Counted from the stretch's first letter, positions 47,118 to 55,729 are shown. The stretch: 64,000 bases of DNA from CAIWHR01 sp963708855 (GCA_963708855.1 CAVPUM010000018.1:1-64000); one strand, 5' to 3'. The notes: generated from the sequence alone by a model not told the origin. Program-made: numbers and translations.

Positions 47118-48164
47118 ATGAAGCGAAGCCTGTGGTTGAAGCTGGGTGTATTGGCTGCCGTGGCGGCCGCGTTTTCCGCGGGCGCCGCCGCGCGCGATCT
47201 CACCGTCGTGTCGTGGGGCGGCGCGTACCAGGACGCGCAACGCGATGTCTACTTCAAGCCGTTCATGGCGACCGGCGTCAAGATGGCCGAGGAGAGCTGG
47301 GATGGCGGCGTGGGCACGCTGCGCACGAAGATCAAGGGCGGCAACAACAACTGGGACGTCGTCCAGGTCGAGTCCGAGGAGCTGCTGCTCGGCTGCGAGG
47401 AGGGCCTGTTCGAGAAGCTTGACTGGGCGAAGCTCGGCGGCAAGGACAAGTACCTGCCGGACGCCGTGCACGACTGTGGCGTCGGCGCCATCGTGTACAG
47501 CTTCATCCTTGCCTACGACGGCGACAAGATCAAGGGCGATGCGCCGAAGAACTGGGCCGACTTCTGGAACACCCAGAAGTGGGCGGGCAAGCGCGCGTTG
47601 CGCAAGGGCCCGAAGACGACGCTGGAAATCGCGCTGCTGGCCGACGGCGTCGCGCCGACGGACGTCTACAAGACGCTCGCCACCGACGCCGGCGTCGAGC
47701 GCGCGTTCAAGAAGCTCGATCAGCTCAAAGCCAACATCGTGTGGTGGGAAAAGGGTGCGCAGCCGCCGCAGCTCCTCGCATCCGGCGAGGTGGCGATGAC
47801 CGACGCGTACAACGGCCGGATCGACGCCGCCAACGTCAAGGACAAGAAGAACTTCAAGATCGTCTGGACAAACAATCTGTACACGATCGACTCGTGGGTG
47901 ATCATGAAGGGCACGCCCAACAAGGCCGACGCCGAGAAGTACCTGGTCTTCGTCAACGACCCCAGGAACCAGAAGAACCTGCCGTCGAAGATCACCTATG
48001 GTGTGACGGCCAAGGCCGCGACTGCAATGATCGACCCAAAGGTCCTGCCGAACCTCGCCACGGCCCCGCAGAACATGGCTGCCGCGCTCTACATCAACGA
48101 CAAGTTCTGGCTGGAGAACCTCGACAAGCTGAACCAGCGCTTCAACGCCTGGGTCGCGAAGTAG
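47118..48164 (+). CDS. Periplasmic binding protein, spermidine/putrescine (PotD) type
   Basis: 348 residues with a cleavable signal peptide (MKRSLWLKLGVLAAVAAAFS, cleavage after AAA). The mature start LTVVSWGGAYQDAQRDVYFK is typical of the extracellular solute-binding family 1/PotD group. An excellent ribosome-binding site (CGAGGAGG) suggests strong translation, as is usual for binding proteins. Polyamine binding is inferred from family and neighbours only. Confidence 0.87.
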   Translation: MKRSLWLKLGVLAAVAAAFSAGAAARDLTVVSWGGAYQDAQRDVYFKPFMATGVKMAEESWDGGVGTLRTKIKGGNNNWDVVQVESEELLLGCEEGLFEKLDWAKLGGKDKYLPDAVHDCGVGAIVYSFILAYDGDKIKGDAPKNWADFWNTQKWAGKRALRKGPKTTLEIALLADGVAPTDVYKTLATDAGVERAFKKLDQLKANIVWWEKGAQPPQLLASGEVAMTDAYNGRIDAANVKDKKNFKIVWTNNLYTIDSWVIMKGTPNKADAEKYLVFVNDPRNQKNLPSKITYGVTAKAATAMIDPKVLPNLATAPQNMAAALYINDKFWLENLDKLNQRFNAWVAK

Positions 48165-48194
48165 GTCTGCCGCGTCCGGCCGGACGCGCATGCC

Positions 48195-49448
48195 ATGGCC
48201 CCGCCCGCCGCGACGACGGCATCGGGCTCCGATGCGGCCGTGGCGCTGCGGCGGGCGCTGAAGCGCAGCGGGCGCAGGGAGCAACTGCGGGCGGCGGCCC
48301 TCGTGCTGCCGCTCTTTCTTTTCCTGCTGGCGACCTTCATTGTGCCCATCGCCGCCATGCTCGGGCGCGCGATCTTCGACCGGGAGGTCGCCGAGATCCT
48401 GCCGCGCGTGACGGCGGAGCTGCGGCACTGGGACGGCCGCGAATTGCCTTCCGACGCGGCCTACGGGGCGCTGATCGAGGACGTCCGGGCCGCGCGCGAG
48501 GCGGGCACCCTCGCCAGCGCGGCCACGCGGCTCAACTACGACGTCGCGGGATTCCGGTCGCTGCTCTTCGCGACGGGCAGGCGCCTCGGCGCCGAAGTCA
48601 CCGGCTCGCCGCGCGAATTCCTGGGCGCGATCGACTCCAAGTGGAACGAGCTCGAGACCTGGGCGGTGATCCGCAGGGCCGCGGGACCGGTCACCGATTT
48701 CTACCTGCTGGCGGCGCTCGACCTGCGGCGCGACGCGAGTGAGGCGATCACGGCTTCAGCGCCGGAGCAGGCGGTCTTCCGGAACGTGCTCGGGCGCACC
48801 CTGTGGATCTCCGGCGTCGTGACGCTCGTCTGCCTGCTGCTCGGCTACCCGGTCGCCTACTACATCTCGCTGCAGTCGGGGGGGCGCGCTGCGATGCTGC
48901 TCTTCCTCGTGCTCCTCCCGTTCTGGACGTCGCTCTTGGTGCGCACAGTCGCCTGGGTCGTGCTGCTGCAGCGCGAGGGCATCCTCAACAACCTGCTCCT
49001 GTCGCTCGGGCTCGTGACCGAACCCCTGCGGATGATCTTCAACCGCTTTGCGGTCTACGTCGCAATGGTGCACGTGCTGCTGCCGTTCATGGTGCTGCCG
49101 CTGTACGCGGTGATGAAGGGCATCTCGCCGTCCTACCTCCGCGCCGCGTCGTCGCTGGGCGCGACCCCGCTCACCGCGTTCCGTCGCGTCTACATGCCGC
49201 AGACGCTCCCCGGCGTTGGCGCCGGCTGCCTGATGGTCTTCATCCAGGCGCTGGGCTACTACATCACGCCGGCGCTGGTTGGCGGCGCCGAGGATCAGAT
49301 GATCAGCTATTTCATCGCCTTCTATGCCAGCAAGACGGTGAACTGGGGGATGGCGGCGGCGCTGTCGATCATGCTGCTGGCGGCGACGCTCGCGCTGTAC
49401 GCCCTCTACGACCGGATGGTCGGTATCGACAAGATGCGGCTGGGCTAG
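48195..49448 (+). CDS. ABC permease (PotB type) with a long insert after helix 1
   Basis: 417 residues, longer than the usual 280-300. The first helix (AAALVLPLFLFLLATFIVPI, about residues 34-53) is followed by about 140 soluble residues (60-200) rich in Glu, Arg and Ala that should lie in the periplasm. A standard five-helix permease core follows, with the EAA-like SSLGATPLTAFRRVYMPQTL. The insert may bind or gate the substrate protein. The next permease starts 11 bases later. Confidence 0.85.
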   Translation: MAPPAATTASGSDAAVALRRALKRSGRREQLRAAALVLPLFLFLLATFIVPIAAMLGRAIFDREVAEILPRVTAELRHWDGRELPSDAAYGALIEDVRAAREAGTLASAATRLNYDVAGFRSLLFATGRRLGAEVTGSPREFLGAIDSKWNELETWAVIRRAAGPVTDFYLLAALDLRRDASEAITASAPEQAVFRNVLGRTLWISGVVTLVCLLLGYPVAYYISLQSGGRAAMLLFLVLLPFWTSLLVRTVAWVVLLQREGILNNLLLSLGLVTEPLRMIFNRFAVYVAMVHVLLPFMVLPLYAVMKGISPSYLRAASSLGATPLTAFRRVYMPQTLPGVGAGCLMVFIQALGYYITPALVGGAEDQMISYFIAFYASKTVNWGMAAALSIMLLAATLALYALYDRMVGIDKMRLG

Positions 49449-49459
49449 AACGACACGGA

Positions 49460-50281
49460 ATGGGCGACGGCACAAGAACCCTCGGACAGCGCCTCGTGGC
49501 CGGCGCCCTAGCGGTGCTGACGGCGCTTGTGCTCGTCTTCCTCATCGCGCCGATCCTGATCATCGTCCCGCTGTCGTTCTCGTTGGGCTCGTTCTTCTTC
49601 TACCCGCTGCCGGGGTTCAGTCTGCGCTGGTACCAGGACTTTTTCACGTCGACGTTCTGGCTGCCGTCGGTGTGGAACAGCATGATCGTTGGCGTCTCGG
49701 CCACGCTGCTGGCGACGCTGCTGGGCACCCTCGCGGCGCTCGGCTTGTGGCGGGCGCGCTTTCCCGGCCGGGGGCTCATCCTCGCGCTCATCATCTCGCC
49801 CATGGTAGTGCCGGTGATCATCGTCGCGGTCGGCGTGTATTTCGCGTTCGCGCCGCTCGGCCTCACGGACGGCTATGCCGGACTGATCCTCGCGCACACG
49901 ACGCTGGCCGTGCCGTTCGTCGTGGTGACGGTGCTGGCGACGCTCGCGGGCTTCGACCGTACGCTGCTGCGCGCGGCGGCGAGCCTCGGCGCGCGCCCGG
50001 TGACGACGTTTCGGCGCGTGACGCTGCCACTGATTCTTCCCGGCATCGCGTCCGGCGCCGTGTTCGCTTTCGCCGCGTCGTTCGACGAGGTGGTCGTCGC
50101 GCTGCTGATCGCGGGACCGGGCCAGCGCACGCTGCCGCGCCAGATGTTCGCCGGCATCAACGACAACATCAGTCTTACGATCACCGCGGCCGCGACGATG
50201 CTGATCGCGATCTCGTTGCTGCTGATGATCGCCGTCGAATGGCTGCGCCGGCGCAGCCAGCGGCTCCGGCACGCAGCGTGA
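49460..50281 (+). CDS. ABC permease (PotC type)
   Basis: 273 residues with six helices, the first being ALAVLTALVLVFLIAPILII. FDEVVVALLIAGPGQRTLPR and the EAA loop AASLGARPVTTFRRVTLPLI are characteristic of PotC/PotI permeases. It forms the transporter with the preceding three genes. The stop overlaps the next ATG (TGATG). Confidence 0.87.
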   Translation: MGDGTRTLGQRLVAGALAVLTALVLVFLIAPILIIVPLSFSLGSFFFYPLPGFSLRWYQDFFTSTFWLPSVWNSMIVGVSATLLATLLGTLAALGLWRARFPGRGLILALIISPMVVPVIIVAVGVYFAFAPLGLTDGYAGLILAHTTLAVPFVVVTVLATLAGFDRTLLRAAASLGARPVTTFRRVTLPLILPGIASGAVFAFAASFDEVVVALLIAGPGQRTLPRQMFAGINDNISLTITAAATMLIAISLLLMIAVEWLRRRSQRLRHAA

Positions 50282-50586
50282 TGCAGCGGATATTCATCGC
50301 GTTGCATCGCGTCGAAGCCTATCTGCTGGTCGATCGCCTTGCGCACGCGGGCATCAAGGCGCACGTGTTCAACGAGCATGCATCGAGCATCGTCGGCGAC
50401 GTGCCGCCCGACGTGGCGCAGCCGCAGGTGTGGCTCGACGACGACGCCGACCGCGCCCGCGCCGACGCGGTCTTGTGCGCGTACCGGGAGGAGCGCAACC
50501 GCGCCGGCAGCTCGGTGTGTGCGAAGTGCGGAGAGGAGAATCCCGCGACGTTCGAGTTGTGCTGGAATTGCGGCTGGTCGCTCTAG
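50281..50586 (+). CDS. Small DUF2007-like protein with C-terminal zinc ribbon
   Basis: 101 residues. The N-terminal part (MQRIFIALHRVEAYLLVDRL to about residue 70) looks like the DUF2007 domain, described as a putative signal-transducing domain related to ferredoxin-like folds. The last 25 residues carry two CXXC pairs (CAKCGEENPATFELCWNCGW), a zinc ribbon. It is translationally coupled to the PotC-type permease, yet nothing shows a role in transport. The function is unknown. Confidence 0.7.
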   Translation: MQRIFIALHRVEAYLLVDRLAHAGIKAHVFNEHASSIVGDVPPDVAQPQVWLDDDADRARADAVLCAYREERNRAGSSVCAKCGEENPATFELCWNCGWSL

Positions 50587-50599
50587 AATTCCGCTTCGC

Positions 50600-52000
50600 T
50601 CACCGCGCGGCGCCGAGGAACCGCGTGAGCGTTTCCGCCATCGCGTGCGCCGATTTGATGCAGTCGCCCACCGAGACTCCGCCGCGATAACTGGCGCAGA
50701 AGAAGAGCCCGGGGAAGGCGCGTTCGGCGTCCTCGACGGGACGCAGCCGCTCGCGGTGGCCGAGATTGTATTGCGGGATGGCGTGCGTCCAGCGCGTGAC
50801 GTTCGTCCACAGCGGATCGCCGCGGGCGCCGGCGAGCGCCTGGAGTTCGCCGTGCACGATCGCCGCGAGTTCCGCGTCGGGCTTCGCGGGCAGCGCGGGG
50901 TTGCGCAGGCCGCCGATGAAGGAGGTGAGCAAGACCGTTCCCGCGGGAGCGCGACCCTCGAACATGCTGCTCGAGAAGAGCGAGCCCAGGATCCGGCGCT
51001 GCTCCTTCTTCGGCACCAGGAACCCGAAACCCGCGAGCGAATGCCCGATGTCGGCGCGCCGGTAGGCGCTCGCGACGCTGGCGATCGCCGCGTAGGGAAT
51101 CGCGGCCAGCCCCTGTGTCACGGCAGGCGCCAGGTCGCGCACCAGCTCCGCCGTCGCGTAGGCCGGCGCAGCCAGCACCACGGCTCTTGCGCGACGCATG
51201 ACCGGCGCGCCGTCGCGCGTGCCGGCGACCGTCCACGTGCCGTCAGGATTGCGCAGGATCTGCTGGACATGGACGCCCGTGGCAACGCGCCCGACGGCAC
51301 GGACGAGTGTGTCAGTGATCGTCTGCATCCCGTGGCGGAACGAGAAGCTCCCCGCGCTGTTCTTTGCCGTCTCGGCGCTCCGCCTGCGCTCGCGCGCGCC
51401 CTTGATCTGACCCTTGATCAGGCTGCCATGCTTCTGCTCGAGCGCGTGGAGGCGCGGAAACGCGGCGGCGACCGAGATCTGCTCCGGGTCGCCCGCATAG
51501 ACACCGGAGACGAATGGGTCGATCGCGTAGTCGAGGAACTCGTTGCCCAGCCGGCGCCGGACAAACGCGGCGATCGACTCCTCGATCTCCGGCGGTGCGG
51601 GTGCAATGAACGGCTCGCGCAGGAGGCGAAGTTTCGCGCGCAGGGTGAACGCCGGGGTCATGAGAAACGCGCCCGGGGACATCGGGAGCGCCACGGGCTT
51701 GCCGTCGCGCACGATGAATCGCGTGGAGGCGACCGCGCTCGCATCAGCCCGCTCGCCGCGAATGCCGAGCGCGTCGAGCAGCTCGTTGATGAGGGGTGTC
51801 GTGTCGAGCGCGCTGTTCGGTCCGACCTCGTAGAGCGCACCGTCGCGGTGCACCGTGCCGATGACGCCGCCGGCGCGGGCGCCGGCGTCCAGCACTTCGA
51901 CTGCGGCGCCGCGCTGCTGCGCGCCAAAGGCCGCCGCGAGCCCCGAAATGCCGCCGCCGACGACGACGACATCGACGTCGACGGTCGCCGGAGCGCTCAT
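50600..52000 (-). CDS. hemG: Protoporphyrinogen IX oxidase, FAD-dependent
   Basis: 466-residue PPOX of the HemY-type (TIGR00562-like) family, which makes protoporphyrin IX in the penultimate step of heme synthesis. The N-terminal FAD site is DVVVVGGGISGLAAAFGAQQ with the following GGVIGTV. The C-terminal LFFCASYRGGVSVGDCIKSA completes the FAD pocket. Naming is confused between families; this is not the E. coli flavodoxin-like HemG. The ATG overlaps the stop of the CcmI-like gene upstream, tying heme synthesis to cytochrome assembly. Confidence 0.88.
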   Translation of the reverse strand: MSAPATVDVDVVVVGGGISGLAAAFGAQQRGAAVEVLDAGARAGGVIGTVHRDGALYEVGPNSALDTTPLINELLDALGIRGERADASAVASTRFIVRDGKPVALPMSPGAFLMTPAFTLRAKLRLLREPFIAPAPPEIEESIAAFVRRRLGNEFLDYAIDPFVSGVYAGDPEQISVAAAFPRLHALEQKHGSLIKGQIKGARERRRSAETAKNSAGSFSFRHGMQTITDTLVRAVGRVATGVHVQQILRNPDGTWTVAGTRDGAPVMRRARAVVLAAPAYATAELVRDLAPAVTQGLAAIPYAAIASVASAYRRADIGHSLAGFGFLVPKKEQRRILGSLFSSSMFEGRAPAGTVLLTSFIGGLRNPALPAKPDAELAAIVHGELQALAGARGDPLWTNVTRWTHAIPQYNLGHRERLRPVEDAERAFPGLFFCASYRGGVSVGDCIKSAHAMAETLTRFLGAAR

Positions 52001-52929
52001 CTGGATGAGCCCGGGCCGCCGCTCGGGGCGGGGGTGAGGCGCTCGGCGCGCGCAATGGCCGACGTGAGCTCCCGGTGCTGCACCGAGCGCGCGGGAAGCA
52101 GCGCGAGGAGCTGCCGCCAATGCCGTGTCGCGGACGCGAAATCCTGCTGCTCGTAGGCGGCGCTGCCCATCATCTCGAGCGCCTTCGGGTGTGCGGGGTC
52201 GAGCGCCAGCGCGCGCGCGACGAGCTCGCGCGGCCGGCCGGCAAGCGTGCCGCCCTGGACCATCCCCAGCGCATCGGCGTACTCGCACCAGACGCCCGCG
52301 TCGGCGGCGATCTTCGGCGAGAGTGCAAGCGCCTTCTCGTAGGACGCCGCCGCATCCCCGAAGCGATCCGCCTCGAAATCCATCCGTGCGAGCATTACCC
52401 AGCCGCGGCCGTCGCGCGCGTTGCGCTCGAGGTGGCGCACGAGCTCGTCACGCCGTGCCGGGGGGGAGCCCGGGCTGCCGGCTGCCACGTACGCCGCGGC
52501 GGGCGCCCCGTCGCGCGCCGCGGGATCGCCAAAGATTGCGTAGAGACCGAAGGCAAGCGCGGGCAGCGCGATGGCCATGGCCATCGCAGCGCCACGCGGC
52601 GTCGCTGCGGGTGGAGGATCCGAGCAGGCACCCGCGGCGTCGGCGAGCAGGCGCCGCTCGATCTCCTCGTGGGCGCGCGCGTACTGCGGATCGCTCAAGC
52701 GTCCTTCGGCCCGCTCGCGGGCGAGATCGGCGAGCTCGCTCCGGTAGATCGCGGCGTTGGTCTCCGCGCGGCGCGCGCGCGCCGGCCGTGCGCGCCGCGC
52801 GAGCAGGCCGGGCAGCACGAAGGCCAGGGCGAGCGCGGCCATCGCCGCGGCGATGAGCCAGAAGAGAAGGGTGGCGGACACGGGCAGTGCTTCAGGGATC
52901 GGGCCGGGCGGCGCAGGCGGTTGCGGCAC
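51997..52929 (-). CDS. ccmI: CcmI/CycH-like cytochrome c biogenesis protein, short form
   Basis: 310 residues. Two transmembrane helices (ATLLFWLIAAAMAALALAFV and ALPALAFGLYAIFGDPA) enclose a cytoplasmic loop with the CcmI pattern YRSELADLARERAEGRLSDP. Then come periplasmic TPR repeats such as WVMLARMDFEADRFGDAAAS. CcmI presents apocytochrome c to the heme-ligation complex. It lacks the C-terminal domain found in the second copy at 62117-63423. An alternative start at the GTG of VSATLLF is possible. Confidence 0.8.
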   Translation of the reverse strand: MPQPPAPPGPIPEALPVSATLLFWLIAAAMAALALAFVLPGLLARRARPARARRAETNAAIYRSELADLARERAEGRLSDPQYARAHEEIERRLLADAAGACSDPPPAATPRGAAMAMAIALPALAFGLYAIFGDPAARDGAPAAAYVAAGSPGSPPARRDELVRHLERNARDGRGWVMLARMDFEADRFGDAAASYEKALALSPKIAADAGVWCEYADALGMVQGGTLAGRPRELVARALALDPAHPKALEMMGSAAYEQQDFASATRHWRQLLALLPARSVQHRELTSAIARAERLTPAPSGGPGSSR

Positions 52930-52972
52930 CTCCTGTGACGGCCGATACCGGGATTATCCCGCGCCGGCGCGC

Positions 52973-52999
52973 AAAAAGGGCGAGGCCCGTGCCTCGCCC
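52973..52999 (-). terminator. Rho-independent terminator after the octaheme reductase gene
   Basis: On the minus strand GGGCGAGGC pairs with GCCTCGCCC (plus 52978-52986 and 52991-52999) around a four-base loop and is followed by TTTTT (plus 52973-52977). It lies 21 bases after the octaheme gene stop and separates it from the ccmI-hemG pair. Confidence 0.85.
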
Positions 53000-53020
53000 C
53001 TGACCGGGATCAGCGACCCG

Positions 53021-54745
53021 TCACTTCGGTGCGGCCGGAGCGGAGGCGGCCGCTGTCGTCGCGCCGCCTGCCGCCTGCCTGGCCTTGATTGCGTCGTCGA
53101 GGATCTTGATGCCCTCCTGCGATGCGGTCACCGACTTCGCCAGCGATTCCTTCGCGAGGTCGAGGTTGTGGAACGACGCGCCGTTGACGGCCGTCCACCA
53201 TTCCCAGTTCGCGTGGGCGTCGCCATGTTTGAGGCGTGCCGCCTTGAGCGCGTCCTCGGGCACGGCGACGAGCTGTGCCTGGCCGAACTTGCCGATCAGC
53301 TGCGTCAGCCAGAACTCGGCGTTGCGGACTTTGCCCTGGTAGTGCGCTGCCATCGACTCGATCACGTAGCGCGCCTGCTTCTCGTCCCATTGATGATGGC
53401 ACTGCAGGCACGTCTCCTTGAGGTAGTTCTTCGGATTGGTCTGCCAGTGCGACGTGTAGAGCTTGCCGGTCTTCGGGTCCTTGACCTTCGGCATGTGGCA
53501 TTGCGCGCAATCGACGCCGGCCTTCTCGTGCTTCGAGTTGTAGTAGGTCTCGACGTCGGGGTGCTGCGCCTTCCAGAGCGCCGCGCCGGTGAACTGGTTG
53601 CGGAAATCGCGGAACTGGATGCCGTCGTAGGCTTTGAGGATGTTGTTGACGTCGACGAACGGAAAGTAGTTGGTCCGCTTGTCGGCCATCGTGATGGCCT
53701 CGCCGGTGTTGGGGTTGAAGCCCGGATTGCAGTTGTACTCGACGTGGCATTGCCCGCATTGCAGCTTGCCGTCGTAGCGCTCGAGCATACCGATCTTTCG
53801 CGTGTAGCCGCGCAGGCCCATTTCCTTGACGTCGACTTTCGTCTTGCGCGCATCCTGCGAGTACAGCGTCGGCGAATCCGTGCGCGTGACGGCTTCGATC
53901 AGCGCGTCGCGGACGATGCGCGGCTTCGCCGCGTGCGGGTCGTGGCAGAAGATGCAGTTCAAGGCGTGGTTCGTCGCCTTGGCAAGTTCGACGACCTTCG
54001 ACGTGCGGCTCCACTTGGCGTTGGGTACCGGGTCGCCCATGTACGCCCACTCGAGGATGTGGTCCTGCGTCTTGCAGGACAGGCACACCGGATTCGCCGC
54101 CGCCGCCGTGCCCGGCTTGAACACCTTCTGGTCGGTGTTCTCCGGATACTGGTCGAGCGCGACGTCCCAGACCTTGAAATCGCCGGTTCCGGCCAGATAG
54201 CGCCACGTCTCCTTCGTTCCGAAGCGGCCGCCGAACGCGCGGTCGACGACGAACTGGTCGAGCAGCGCGAACGTGTGCCCCCGCGGCATGTTGTGCTCGC
54301 GCGTGAATCCGTGCGGCGTCATCAGCAGGTCGTAGGCCGGATCGGGGGCCGGGCCCGTCATCTGCTTCTTCTCGAAGCGCGCGGTCCGGTGCCAATCCAT
54401 CTGCGCATAGGACTTGTACTGGTTCTGGTGGCAGCCGCCGCAGTTCGCAAGATCGGTCTTCGTGGTCGGCCGCCTGGAGGCGTCGGCGAGGTGTGCCGCC
54501 GTGCCGTCGTGGCACGAGTTGCAGCCGACACCCTTGTGCTTGCCGGAGTCGTACAGCGACTTCACCGGGGCGTGGCAACCGAGGCAGGGAGTGGCGTCGA
54601 ATGCCACAGCTTTTGCGGCCGGCGGCTTGGCCGCGCTCGCCACCTTGACGGCCTGCGCGATGGCCGGCGATGAAAACGCCGCGATTGCCGCGACGATGGC
54701 CACGAAAACGACACGCCAGAAGGCGTGGATCCGGTTGCGATTCAT
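53021..54745 (-). CDS. Octaheme cytochrome c nitrite reductase (TvNiR/ONR type)
   Basis: 574 residues with a signal peptide (residues 1-30, ending SSPAIAQ). There are seven CXXCH sites (C54, C75, C102, C264, C330, C413, C446) and one CXXCK (CLSCK, 221-225). The last five sites repeat the NrfA order: CXXCK first, CGQCHVEY with the catalytic Tyr337, then CAQCHMPKV with TSH after it, and CLQCH. Three extra hemes at the N-terminus and Tyr337-Asn-Cys339 match the Thioalkalivibrio octaheme reductase, where that Tyr is joined to the Cys. It should reduce nitrite (and hydroxylamine) to ammonia in the periplasm. It has its own FNR box and terminator. Confidence 0.88.
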   Translation of the reverse strand: MNRNRIHAFWRVVFVAIVAAIAAFSSPAIAQAVKVASAAKPPAAKAVAFDATPCLGCHAPVKSLYDSGKHKGVGCNSCHDGTAAHLADASRRPTTKTDLANCGGCHQNQYKSYAQMDWHRTARFEKKQMTGPAPDPAYDLLMTPHGFTREHNMPRGHTFALLDQFVVDRAFGGRFGTKETWRYLAGTGDFKVWDVALDQYPENTDQKVFKPGTAAAANPVCLSCKTQDHILEWAYMGDPVPNAKWSRTSKVVELAKATNHALNCIFCHDPHAAKPRIVRDALIEAVTRTDSPTLYSQDARKTKVDVKEMGLRGYTRKIGMLERYDGKLQCGQCHVEYNCNPGFNPNTGEAITMADKRTNYFPFVDVNNILKAYDGIQFRDFRNQFTGAALWKAQHPDVETYYNSKHEKAGVDCAQCHMPKVKDPKTGKLYTSHWQTNPKNYLKETCLQCHHQWDEKQARYVIESMAAHYQGKVRNAEFWLTQLIGKFGQAQLVAVPEDALKAARLKHGDAHANWEWWTAVNGASFHNLDLAKESLAKSVTASQEGIKILDDAIKARQAAGGATTAAASAPAAPK

Positions 54746-54832
54746 GGATTCCCCTGAGGAAACGATCCGCTGATCACCAAGTTGAATTTTGCAGCGTGGC
54801 CGTGCGCCGGGAAAGGATCGCGCACGCCGTTG

Positions 54833-54846
54833 TTGATGCACATCAA
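54833..54846. promoter_or_regulatory. FNR/ANR/DNR-type operator
   Basis: TTGATGCACATCAA, a perfect match to TTGATN4ATCAA. Its centre lies 94 bases before the reductase ATG. A weak -10 (on the minus strand AAAATT, plus about 54785-54790) would place the box near -60, typical of class I activation. It predicts induction at low oxygen, or by nitric oxide if a DNR-type regulator is used. Confidence 0.85.
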
Positions 54847-55203
54847 TTCGCCGAGGTGCCGGCGCCACCTTGACCGGTCGAAATCGACTGGATGAGCGGG
54901 CGCCGCGAGGAGCCGTGGCGCCACACGAGAACAAATGGCCTTGGAACCTCTCGCCCAACAGTGGAAGTCCCGAGGTCATGCCAGAAGGCTGTTCGGAGTG
55001 CGCCCCGGTGCACACGGAAAACAGGCACCCTACCTTTGCGGCTAGGTGACTGATTGCCAACGAATTCCCGCCACCAGTGCGCCTGGGGGTGCACAAAGTC
55101 TCATGTTTCGGGACTCGGCCGCCGATGTCTCGACGATGCGCCGCTGGTGCCCAACATCCTGAAAACAAAATCCATTTTATCGAGCGCAGCCTCCGTTGCG
55201 CCT

Positions 55204-55218
55204 TGGCACGGATTTCGC
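55204..55218 (+). promoter_or_regulatory. Sigma54-like -24/-12 promoter
   Basis: TGGCACGGATTTCGC matches TGGCACGN4TTGC except for one base in the -12 half. GG and GC are spaced by exactly ten bases. It lies 39 bases before the first response-regulator ATG. A sigma54-dependent activator is encoded at 58544-59986, which supports the call. Confidence 0.65.
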
Positions 55219-55256
55219 GTCTTGATGATCGAAAGAGATGCCAAGAGGAGCCAACG

Positions 55257-55715
55257 ATGAACGCCAATGCAACCATCCTCGTCGTGGACGATGAAGAAGT
55301 GGTGCGCCGCGGTTTTCAGCGAGTGCTCGCGAGTGGAAGCTGCCACGTCGAAACCGTGGGCACCGGCGAGCAGGCGCTCCAGGCGATGGAAGAGCGTCCT
55401 TACGACATCGTTCTCCTGGACCTGCGCATGCCCGGCATCGATGGCATGTCCGTATTGAAGACGATGAAGACGCGATGGCCGGAGAACGAAGTGATCGTGA
55501 TCACCGGATATCCATCGGTCGACACCGCCAAGGAGGCGATCCGCCTTGGCGCCTGCGACTACCTCGCCAAGCCGCTTGCTCCCGGTGAAGTGATCGAGGC
55601 TGCCAACAACGCGATCGAGAGGAAACATTGGACGCTGCGGCGCGAAGCAGAGGGCGCCCGGCAGGTCAACGGTTCGAATGGCGGCGCCGCACGGCTGCCG
55701 CGCAATGCAAGCTGA
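55257..55715 (+). CDS. Stand-alone response-regulator receiver protein
   Basis: 152 residues. The receiver domain has the acidic pair D11-D12 (VVDDEEVV), phospho-acceptor D55 in VLLDLRMPGIDGM, the switch Thr in VIVITGYP, and the conserved Lys in YLAKPLAPGEV. After residue 125 a short basic tail without a DNA-binding domain follows. It probably relays a phosphoryl group or controls a partner by binding. AAGAGGAGCC precedes the ATG at 55257. The next receiver gene starts 14 bases later. Confidence 0.88.
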   Translation: MNANATILVVDDEEVVRRGFQRVLASGSCHVETVGTGEQALQAMEERPYDIVLLDLRMPGIDGMSVLKTMKTRWPENEVIVITGYPSVDTAKEAIRLGACDYLAKPLAPGEVIEAANNAIERKHWTLRREAEGARQVNGSNGGAARLPRNAS

Positions 55716-55729
55716 GTAATGGAGAAATC

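Larger units (their letters stand above)
54746..55256. other. Divergent control region between the reductase and response-regulator genes
   Basis: 511 bases without a gene. It contains a perfect FNR-type palindrome near the reductase and a sigma54-like -24/-12 site near the regulator (both annotated). A long minus-strand open frame crosses it in frame with the reductase, but its translation is not protein-like and carries no heme motif. Confidence 0.65.

Noticed and set aside
53021..54745. Hydroxylamine oxidoreductase or octaheme tetrathionate reductase
   Set aside because: The five C-terminal hemes with CXXCK first, CGQCHVEY and CAQCHMPKV are NrfA/ONR signatures; HAO has no CXXCK.
54746..55276. 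N-terminal extension of the octaheme protein by 177 residues
   Set aside because: The extension has no heme or signal features; the ATG at 54745 is followed by a clear signal peptide and preceded by AGGGGAA.
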